Source: Clostridiales bacterium (GTDB taxonomy: Bacteria > Bacillota > Clostridia > Christensenellales > Christensenellaceae). Taken from it: DNA of 5,375 nt. Of the stretch, positions 1 to 4,396 are shown piece after piece (position 1 is the first letter of the stretch; the number at the start of each line of letters is the position of its first letter). Under the pieces are notes generated by a model. The model made no database searches. It saw only the letters and a program-made list of their open reading frames with translations, and was not told the origin of the DNA. The position numbers were made by a program, and so were the translations under genes. Where the stretch lies: assembly GCA_019420265.1 (NCBI GenBank), contig JAHZHM010000228.1, positions 1,976 to 7,350 on the forward strand. Reading direction: 5' to 3'.

Positions 1-1
1 C

Positions 2-451
2 AAAAGCGGCATGGCCTATTTGGAGCCCTGTTTGGAGACGGCAAATCCTCTGCAGGCAGTTGTGATCATGCTGGGGACCAACGATGCAAAAGATCGCTTT
101 GGCTGCAACGCCTATCAGATCTCCCAGAGCGTCAAACGGCTGGGGGAGATGGTGCTGCGCAGGGATTATGCGCCCTATCCAAAGCCGGAGCTGCTCATCG
201 TCTCGCCCATCGAGATCAACGGAGGCATTTTAGCAGAAAACGACGATCAGAATTTCAGCCAGGCATCGGCAGAGCGCTCTATAGATTTTTCCGGCCACTT
301 TGCAGACCGCGCCCGGGAGCTCGGATGCCATTTTCTGGATGCGGCGGCATACGCACAGCCAGGGCTGGCAGATGGCGTGCATCTGGATGCCGAAAACCAT
401 GCGAAGCTGGCGGAGGTGCTTTACCAGAAGCTGATGGATATTCTGGAATAG
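2..451 (+). CDS. SGNH/GDSL-family esterase or acyltransferase, C-terminal part (5' end outside window)
   Basis: This is the C-terminal part of an SGNH hydrolase, a family of serine esterases and acyltransferases acting on ester-linked acyl groups. The frame is open to the left edge (K-S-G precede the ATG at position 11), so that ATG is very probably internal. Numbering from it, block III is the GTND motif at residues 22-25, whose Asn (24) helps form the oxyanion hole. Block V is DGVHLD at 121-126, supplying the catalytic Asp121 and His124. Block I with the nucleophilic serine (GDS) must lie upstream. The 'VVIMLGTNDAKDRF' context resembles the arylesterase-like subgroup that includes the mycobacterial acyltransferase MsAcT. 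No membrane segment is seen in the visible part. A terminator follows 10 bases after the stop, so it ends its own transcription unit. The family is certain; the substrate (acetyl groups on sugars, xenobiotic esters or other) cannot be told. Confidence 0.9.
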   Translation, partial: KSGMAYLEPCLETANPLQAVVIMLGTNDAKDRFGCNAYQISQSVKRLGEMVLRRDYAPYPKPELLIVSPIEINGGILAENDDQNFSQASAERSIDFSGHFADRARELGCHFLDAAAYAQPGLADGVHLDAENHAKLAEVLYQKLMDILE

Positions 452-461
452 ATAAAAAAGC

Positions 462-492
462 AAAAGAGCGGGCAATGGCCTGCTCTTTTTTT
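462..492 (+). terminator. Rho-independent terminator of the SGNH hydrolase gene
   Basis: A 12-bp stem (462-473 with 478-489, one G-U pair, loop AATG) is followed by Ts running through 492. The left arm AAAAGAGCGGGC is A-rich at its base, so the T tract is partly inside the stem. It lies directly behind the stop codon at 449-451 and separates the hydrolase from the downstream operon. Confidence 0.88.
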
Positions 493-569
493 GCGGCAAG
501 ACGGCATGTTACATCTTTGCCGCAACTTCATGAAAACTCTGTAGCAAATCCATGAAAATTTTGCCGCAA
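491..569. repeat. Cluster of three TTGC-S-GCAA palindromes with two CATGAAAA repeats
   Basis: The 9-base odd palindrome TTGC(C/G)GCAA occurs at 491-499 (TTGCGGCAA), 517-525 (TTGCCGCAA) and 561-569 (TTGCCGCAA). CATGAAAA occurs at 529-536 and 551-558, exactly 22 bases apart, and the first copy is within the perfect palindrome TTCATGAA (527-534). The two TTGCCGCAA copies flank the two CATGAAAA copies in mirror order. The last palindrome covers the predicted -35 box of the racemase-like gene. This arrangement fits a multi-site operator for a dimeric regulator (inference). In RNA, copy 1 could instead pair with copy 2 or copy 3 as mutually exclusive hairpins. Confidence 0.55.
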
Positions 570-589
570 ACCCCTGCTAAGCTAAGAAT
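561..589 (+). promoter_or_regulatory. Weak candidate sigma-70/sigma-A promoter for the racemase-like/FemAB operon
   Basis: TTGCCG (561-566; 4 of 6 matches to TTGACA) is separated by 17 bases from AAGAAT (584-589; 4 of 6 matches to TATAAT). It would start transcription near 596 and give a leader of about 20 bases. Both boxes are poor, so activation by a regulator or a different start upstream is possible. It is supported mainly by the spacing and by its position between the terminator at 462-492 and the start codon at 617. Confidence 0.35.
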
Positions 590-609
590 CAGCAAGCTTG
601 GCAGGAGGA
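573..609 (+). promoter_or_regulatory. Inverted repeat overlapping the ribosome binding site of the racemase-like gene
   Basis: CCTGCTAAGCT (573-583) and AGCTTGGCAGG (595-605) form an 11-bp inverted repeat: ten Watson-Crick pairs plus one T-G wobble, with an 11-base loop. The right arm ends inside the Shine-Dalgarno AGGAGG (603-608), which sits 8 bases before the ATG at 617. If the transcript begins upstream of 573, the hairpin would hide part of the ribosome binding site. If it begins near 596, as the candidate promoter predicts, the repeat can only act as DNA, for example as an operator over the -10 box. Confidence 0.55.
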
Positions 610-616
610 AGAAAAC

Positions 617-1735
617 ATGCAGGCAGAAAAGAAAAGGCAAACCGCAGCCGTCGCCCAGGAGGGAGTTGTTCTCGTTGAGGCACAGCAGATTGCGGACAAC
701 CTGAAAATACTAAAAGAGCAGATTCATGCGCCGATCATGGCGGTGGTCAAAAACAATGGCTATGGGCTGGGGCTAAAGGAATATGCGCTATTTTTGCAGC
801 GGCAGGGGATCGAGAAGTTTGGCGTCAAGGATGCGAGGGAGGCCATGGAGCTGCGGGCGGCGGGCATTTCGGGCGAGATTTATCTGCTGGCCCCTGTTTT
901 GGATATTCCGCAGCTGGTGCGCCTGATTCGGGCAGACGTCATCTTGAGCGTCGATAGCGCGATAGCGGCGGGATGCGCCAAGCGCGCAGGATATTTGGCG
1001 GGGCAGACGCCGGCCGTCCAGATCGCCCTGGATACCGGGCTTGGGAGATATGGCTTTTTGCCTGGGCAGATGGAGCAGGCGGCCGATGCCGCGCTCTATT
1101 TTCGCCTGAAAGGAATTTATACGCATTTCGCAGAGCCCTATCGCGATGCGGCCTTCACCAAAAAGCAGTATGCTCGGTTTTTGGAGCAGGTGGAGCAGCT
1201 GCGGGGCTTGGGCGTACAGCCGCCCATGCTGCATTGCTGCGCCACGGCAGGCGCACTCCGCTTCCCGCAAATGCAGATGGATCTGGTGCGCATTGGCTCG
1301 GGCCTGCTGGGCAGAACGCCGGATGCGAAGAAGCTGGGGCTTTGCAAAGTGGGCAAAATAGGGGCGCAGATTGTGGAAGTGAAAGAGCTGCCTGCAGGGT
1401 GGAATGTGGGATATGGAAAACACGCCAGGCTGAAAAAACCGCGCAAAGTTGGGATTGTGCAGGCGGGCGCACAGGCCGGTTTCTTTGTTGGCCGCCAGGA
1501 AGCGGGCGTCGGCACAGTGCGCTATCTGGCTCGGGCGGCTCGGGCACTTTTGAGAAAGAAGCGCCACTATGTCAATATTCGGGGGCAGAAAGTTCCCGTG
1601 CTTGGGATGGTGGGGCTCAATCATCTCGCCATAGATCTCTCGGAAACCTCCTGCCGCGCTGGTGAATTCGCCTACGCAGCCTGTAACCCAGTCTTTTGCC
1701 CGGAGCAAATGCCGCGGCTTTGGAGAGAAGCATAA
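617..1735 (+). CDS. Divergent alanine racemase-like, fold-type III PLP protein
   Basis: This 372-residue protein resembles alanine racemase, a cytoplasmic PLP enzyme that interconverts L- and D-Ala for peptidoglycan. The N-terminal barrel is well preserved: AVVKNNGYGLG (42-52) with PLP Lys45 and Tyr49; LDTGLGRYGF (138-147) with Arg144; THFA (169-172); His206; and VRIGSGLLG (224-232) with Arg225, the residue that normally contacts the pyridine nitrogen. The C-terminal domain has drifted. The catalytic Tyr appears kept in GYG (Tyr266), but the usual GYADG is GAQAG, the MDQ motif is LNH (334-336), and the last ~35 residues that carry the second gate tyrosine seem missing. About 20 extra residues (roughly 291-316) precede the small beta domain. 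The start at 617 follows AGGAGG by 8 bases. The stop overlaps the FemAB start. It may be a racemase with another substrate or a non-racemizing relative; the fold is secure, the activity is not. Confidence 0.85.
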   Translation: MQAEKKRQTAAVAQEGVVLVEAQQIADNLKILKEQIHAPIMAVVKNNGYGLGLKEYALFLQRQGIEKFGVKDAREAMELRAAGISGEIYLLAPVLDIPQLVRLIRADVILSVDSAIAAGCAKRAGYLAGQTPAVQIALDTGLGRYGFLPGQMEQAADAALYFRLKGIYTHFAEPYRDAAFTKKQYARFLEQVEQLRGLGVQPPMLHCCATAGALRFPQMQMDLVRIGSGLLGRTPDAKKLGLCKVGKIGAQIVEVKELPAGWNVGYGKHARLKKPRKVGIVQAGAQAGFFVGRQEAGVGTVRYLARAARALLRKKRHYVNIRGQKVPVLGMVGLNHLAIDLSETSCRAGEFAYAACNPVFCPEQMPRLWREA

Positions 1736-1737
1736 TG
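1722..1737 (+). promoter_or_regulatory. Ribosome binding site and TAATG stop/start overlap (translational coupling)
   Basis: GGAGAG at 1722-1727 lies 7 bases before the ATG at 1735-1737. The TAA stop of the racemase-like gene (1733-1735) shares its last base with that ATG. This decides the FemAB start: the in-frame ATG at 1696 would add 13 residues not expected for the family and lies deep in the upstream gene. The arrangement predicts coupled, roughly equal synthesis of the two proteins. Confidence 0.8.
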
Positions 1738-2799
1738 GAGATCTTACAGAGCGCACAATACCCCGAGTATCTCGCGTTTTGCGAAAAGATGGGTGCGCAT
1801 TTCATGCAAATTCCAAACTGGGGGCGGGTAAAATCCGGCTGGGAGAGCGAGATACTTGTGCAGAGGGAGGCTGGCGAGATCTGCGCCGGAGTGCTCTTGC
1901 TCCGCAGAAAGGTTGGGCCTTTTTGCCTGCTCTATGCGCCGAGGGGCCCTGTCTGCGATTTGGAGCATCTGGAAGGGCTGATGGAGGATGTGCTGCGCTA
2001 TGCCAAAAAGCGCCATGCTTGCTGCCTGAAACTAGATCCGCATATCCCGGCGGAGCAGCAAGAGTATGCCGCCTGCTTGCAGGCATTGGGATTCACACAA
2101 ATCCCAGCCGGCGCTATGGGAAACACACAGCCGAAATTTGTCTATCAGATCCAAATCGCGCATAGAGATGCGGAGCAGATTTTGCAGAACTTTGCCCCAA
2201 AGACGCGCTATAATGTTCGGGTGGCAGGGCGAAAAGGGGTCCAAATTTGGCGTGGCGGGAGTGAGCGCATTTCGGAATTCTATCCGCTGCTGGTCGAGAC
2301 GGGCAGGCGGGATGGATTCGTTGTGCGGCAGATGCAATACTATGAGAATTTGCTAGATCAAATGGGCGAATATGCCCAGCTTTTTTTGGCTGAATATGAG
2401 GGAGAGCCCATTGCCGGGGCGATTGCCATCTGGTTTGGCAAACACGCCTGGTATTTATACGGCGCCTCCAGCAATGCGCACCGCGAAGCCATGCCCAATT
2501 ACCTGATGCAATACCAGATGATGCTCTGGGCCAGGGAAAAGGGGTGCGACATTTATGATATGCGGGGAATTTCCGGCGACCTTTCCGAGGACAATCCACT
2601 TTATGGCCTATACCGCTTTAAGAAGGGATTCGGACACCGGGGGGGGGTAGGGTATATACAAGAACTGCTGGGAGAATATGAGCGCCCGATCAATCGGCCA
2701 GCCTGGGCATGCTATCGTGCGGCTCTGCGCGTGAGAAAATGGTATAAGAAAAGGCTTTTGAAAAAGTTTCGGCAAAAGGGCGCGACGGCAAAACAATAA
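1735..2799 (+). CDS. FemAB/FemX-family peptidoglycan bridge aminoacyltransferase
   Basis: This 354-residue protein belongs to the FemAB family (COG2348 type), cytoplasmic enzymes that use aminoacyl-tRNA to add bridge amino acids to the lysine (or equivalent) of lipid-linked peptidoglycan precursors. Visible landmarks: FMQIPNWGRVK (23-33), YAPRGPV (67-73), QNFAPKTRYNVRVAGRKGV (151-169), YLYGASSNAHREAMPNYLM (240-258), YDMRGISG (274-281) and LYRFKKGFG (292-... roughly 300), all typical of two GNAT-like subdomains. The length is normal for members lacking the coiled-coil arm of staphylococcal FemA/FemB, and no arm is seen. A strongly basic tail (about 332-354) could help it sit at the membrane with lipid II, which is inference. 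It is coupled to the racemase-like gene, suggesting a joint cell-wall role. A run of nine Gs at 2639-2647 codes for Arg-Gly-Gly-Val just after the FKKGFG motif. Which amino acid is added cannot be read from the sequence. Confidence 0.92.
   Translation: MEILQSAQYPEYLAFCEKMGAHFMQIPNWGRVKSGWESEILVQREAGEICAGVLLLRRKVGPFCLLYAPRGPVCDLEHLEGLMEDVLRYAKKRHACCLKLDPHIPAEQQEYAACLQALGFTQIPAGAMGNTQPKFVYQIQIAHRDAEQILQNFAPKTRYNVRVAGRKGVQIWRGGSERISEFYPLLVETGRRDGFVVRQMQYYENLLDQMGEYAQLFLAEYEGEPIAGAIAIWFGKHAWYLYGASSNAHREAMPNYLMQYQMMLWAREKGCDIYDMRGISGDLSEDNPLYGLYRFKKGFGHRGGVGYIQELLGEYERPINRPAWACYRAALRVRKWYKKRLLKKFRQKGATAKQ
2639..2647 (+). repeat. Homopolymeric G9 tract inside the FemAB gene
   Basis: Nine consecutive Gs span codons 302-305 (CGG GGG GGG GTA). 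Losing one G puts TAG in frame immediately after the tract. Gaining one G leads to TGA about a dozen codons later. Either slip would remove about the last 50 residues. It is the longest homopolymer I see in the window. Confidence 0.9.
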
Positions 2800-2815
2800 A
2801 GCATGTGATCAATAA

Positions 2816-3000
2816 GGGGTGCAGCCTCGGCATTCATCCACGGCAGGGGCACCGGCTCTCTAGGGTTTTCGTGGGAGATTGGAAAATTCCCACTGAAAGA
2901 TTTGGATACCCCCTCGCCGCCTTAGAGGCAGGGAACATCTTCTCGTGGTAATAGACGCAAAAGAGAGCCCCCTGAGCCTCTATGGGCGTGGGCTGATGAT
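2816..3000 (+). ncRNA. Candidate structured RNA (long rod with three-way junction), family not identified
   Basis: This stretch between two genes has no plausible reading frame but folds over its full length. Closing rod: CAGCC 2822-2826 with GGCTG 2991-2995; TTCAT 2833-2837 with ATGGG 2982-2986 (two G-U pairs); CAGGG 2844-2848 with CCCTG 2970-2974; GGCTCTCT 2854-2861 with AGAGAGCC 2962-2969. Inside are two arms: TTTC-GTGGGA 2867-2876 with TCCCAC-T-GAAA 2888-2898; and AAGAT 2897-2901 with ATCTT 2937-2941, CCCT 2911-2914 with AGGG 2930-2933, GCCT 2919-2922 with AGGC 2926-2929 (loop TAG). The two arms compete for bases 2897-2898. The bulge GCACC (2849-2853) can pair with GGTGC (2818-2822) just outside the rod. 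The G-U pairs favour the + strand. The size and rod shape recall 6S RNA, but I cannot match its signature bubble. I find no convincing promoter, so it may be a 3' UTR of the FemAB operon, ending at the hairpin 3009-3038. Confidence 0.45.
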
Positions 3001-3008
3001 AAAAATAA

Positions 3009-3038
3009 AAAACAGAGCGGAAAATTCCGCTCTGTTTT
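3009..3038. terminator. Convergent terminator, strong for the DUF362 gene, weaker for the + strand
   Basis: AAAACAGAGCGGA (3009-3021) pairs with TCCGCTCTGTTTT (3026-3038) in a perfect 13-bp stem, extended by A3022-T3025. Read on the minus strand, it lies 10 bases past the DUF362 stop and is followed by a T-rich run (TTTTTTATTTTTA), an excellent terminator. Read on the plus strand, only TTTT at the stem base is available, but it is the only obvious stop for the FemAB operon or the candidate RNA. Confidence 0.88.
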
Positions 3039-3048
3039 GCGTATCTTG

Positions 3049-4173
3049 CTATTTTACCGTGATGAGCTCATATTCCTGCGTGCCGATGCCCAGTTTTTCT
3101 GCGTGCTCCAGGCAGGATTGCCACTCGACATTGGGGCTGACATGATAGAAATGGTCTTTGCCTTCGCAGTGGTGATCCTTCAGGCCCTCATCCAGCTTGC
3201 TGCCGGGAATCGGAATCTGCGCGTTGCAGGCATCTGCGCAGGCTTTATCCAGCGCCACCGGGTCAAAGGAGGCGAACATGCCGACGTTGGGAATGATGGG
3301 CATATCGTTCTCGGCGTGGCAATCGCAGTATGGCGAGACATCCATAACGATGTTGATATGGAAGCAGGGGCGGCCATCTACAACGGCTTTGGTGTATTCC
3401 GCCATCTTCATATTCAGCTCCTTGCAGGAACTATCCGTGCTGTTGGAAATGGCGTTGAAGTTGCAATGCCCGATGCAGCGCCCGCAGCCGACGCATTTAT
3501 TGTGGTCGATGCTGGCCTTGCGCTTGTCGTCGAAGGAGATGGCGCTGTGTGCGCACTGCTTGGCGCAGGCGCCGCAGCCACGGCAAAGCTCCTGATCCAC
3601 TTCGGGTTTGCCGCTGTTGTGCTGCTCCATCTTGCCGGCTCTGGAGCCGCAGCCCATGCCGATATTCTTGATGGCGCCGCCAAACCCTGTGCATTCGTGC
3701 CCTTTAAAATGCGAGAGCGAAAGGAAAACATCCGCATCCATAATAGCGCGGCCAATTTTCGCCTCCTTGACCAGCTCGCCGCCCACAACCGGGACATCCA
3801 CCTCATCCGTGCCCTTCAGGCCATCTGCGATGATGACATTGCAGCCAGTGGAGAAGGGAGAAAAGCCGTTTTCATAAGCAGCGTCGATATGCTCCAGGGC
3901 GTGCTTGCGGCGGCCGACATAGAGCGTGTTGCAGTCTGTCAGGAAAGGCAGACCCTTCTGCTCTTTGACGACATCCACGACGGCCTTTGCAAAATTAGGG
4001 CGCAAAAACGCCAGGTTGCCCGGCTCGCCAAAGTGAATTTTGATGGCGACAAATTTATCTTCCATATCGATGGTGCCAATGCCGGCTTTTTTGATGAGCT
4101 TCTTTAGTTTATCCGGCAGACTGATGCTATTATGCGTGTGCATATCTGTGAAGTAAACTTTTGATTTTTCCAT
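3049..4173 (-). CDS. DUF362 family protein with two [4Fe-4S] ferredoxin motifs (COG2768-like)
   Basis: This 374-residue protein has a DUF362 domain split by a bacterial ferredoxin insert, the layout of COG2768 'Fe-S center' proteins common in anaerobes and of unknown biochemical role. DUF362 signatures are KIHFGEPGN (45-53), the SHFKGHECTGFGGAIKNIGMG stretch (154-174), and the C-terminal PNVGMFASFDPVALDKA (295-311). The insert carries CRGCGACAKQC (Cys 197, 200, 203, 207) and CVGCGRCIGHC (Cys 227, 230, 233, 237), each ready to hold one [4Fe-4S] cluster; the proline that usually follows the fourth cysteine is absent in both. It has 20 cysteines in total, including an isolated Cys-Asp-Cys (283-285). 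No signal peptide or membrane segment is seen, so it is probably cytosolic. The start follows AGGAGG (4179-4184) by 5 bases. It is monocistronic: own promoter and terminator. An electron-transfer or redox role is likely; the partner is unknown. Confidence 0.92.
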   Translation of the reverse strand: MEKSKVYFTDMHTHNSISLPDKLKKLIKKAGIGTIDMEDKFVAIKIHFGEPGNLAFLRPNFAKAVVDVVKEQKGLPFLTDCNTLYVGRRKHALEHIDAAYENGFSPFSTGCNVIIADGLKGTDEVDVPVVGGELVKEAKIGRAIMDADVFLSLSHFKGHECTGFGGAIKNIGMGCGSRAGKMEQHNSGKPEVDQELCRGCGACAKQCAHSAISFDDKRKASIDHNKCVGCGRCIGHCNFNAISNSTDSSCKELNMKMAEYTKAVVDGRPCFHINIVMDVSPYCDCHAENDMPIIPNVGMFASFDPVALDKACADACNAQIPIPGSKLDEGLKDHHCEGKDHFYHVSPNVEWQSCLEHAEKLGIGTQEYELITVK

Positions 4174-4209
4174 TGTTTCCTCCTGATGCTATGAAGTATT
4201 TAAATATAG

Positions 4210-4238
4210 TTTAAACCATAAAGTACGCTTTAAGTCAA
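4210..4238 (-). promoter_or_regulatory. Promoter of the DUF362 gene with palindromes over the -10 region
   Basis: On the minus strand, TTGACT (4233-4238; 5 of 6 matches) is followed after 17 bases by TTTAAA (4210-4215; 4 of 6), predicting a start near 4203 and a leader of about 30 bases ending in the ribosome binding site 4179-4184. The -10 box lies inside the perfect palindrome GTTTAAAC (4209-4216). A second perfect palindrome, TATTTAAATA (4197-4206), covers the predicted start, and AAAG-N4-CTTT (4220-4231) lies in the spacer. These could be operator sites, though AT-rich DNA yields such palindromes easily. Confidence 0.6.
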
Positions 4239-4263
4239 GCATTCTGGCAGAAAAACTGTGCAT

Positions 4264-4309
4264 ACATGCGCGGGATGCCGCCATGTTTCTTAACACAAAT
4301 TAGCGCTAA
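4264..4309. other. Hairpin and palindrome upstream of the DUF362 promoter
   Basis: ACATG-c-GCGG (4264-4273) pairs with CCGC-CATGT (4278-4286) around the loop GATG: nine base pairs with one bulged C. It is followed by the perfect 10-base palindrome TTAGCGCTAA (4300-4309) and then by very AT-rich DNA to 4345. They lie 26 to 71 bases upstream of the -35 box of the DUF362 gene and downstream of the aminotransferase terminator. They could be regulator sites or a second, weak 3' hairpin for aminotransferase read-through. Function is not determined. Confidence 0.4.
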
Positions 4310-4340
4310 AAATATTAAAATTATAATTTAAATATGCTAT

Positions 4341-4370
4341 AAAAATGGCCGCTGCAAAAATGCGGCGGCC
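4341..4370 (-). terminator. Rho-independent terminator of the aminotransferase gene
   Basis: On the minus strand, GGCCGCCGCA (from 4370 down to 4361) pairs with TGCAGCGGCC (4356 down to 4347) with one C-A mismatch and the loop TTTT. It is followed by A and then five Ts (4345 to 4341). It begins 26 bases past the aminotransferase stop codon and isolates that gene from DUF362. Confidence 0.85.
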
Positions 4371-4396
4371 GGAGAAAATAGGAAAGACGAAAATAG

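Noticed and set aside
1696..1737. Earlier ATG at 1696 as the FemAB start
   Set aside because: It lies 40 bases inside the upstream gene without a good ribosome binding site; ATG 1735 has GGAGAG at the right distance and a TAATG coupling overlap, and the family starts near there.
788..1756. Open frame of 322 codons on the minus strand across the racemase-like gene
   Set aside because: The product shows no family motif and the + strand frame holds clear PLP-enzyme motifs; it is a shadow.
2816..2940. Possible TPP riboswitch, because of GGGGTGC near the start and TTTGGATACC later on
   Set aside because: The diagnostic CUGAGA and ACCUGAUCUGGAUAAU boxes are absent or badly degraded, and no + strand gene follows.
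2816..3000. tmRNA, RNase P RNA or SRP RNA
   Set aside because: There is no CCA-type tRNA-like end, no GAGGAAAGUCC core, and no SRP GGAA/AGCAGG domain.
3037..4107. Long open frame (356 codons) on the + strand opposite the DUF362 gene
   Set aside because: It starts with TTG inside the terminator hairpin, lacks a ribosome binding site, and its product is alanine- and valine-rich with no recognisable domain. The minus strand carries a clear conserved protein with promoter, ribosome binding site and terminator, so this is a codon-bias shadow.
4284..4300. Rex-like redox regulator site (TTAACA near 4290)
   Set aside because: Only one half-site resembles the TTGTTAA-N4-TTAACAA consensus; the other half is missing.
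4320..4327. Perfect TATAAT on either strand in the AT-rich stretch as a -10 box
   Set aside because: No -35 box lies at 16-18 bases on either strand, and no gene begins at the matching distance; it is likely chance in AT-rich DNA.
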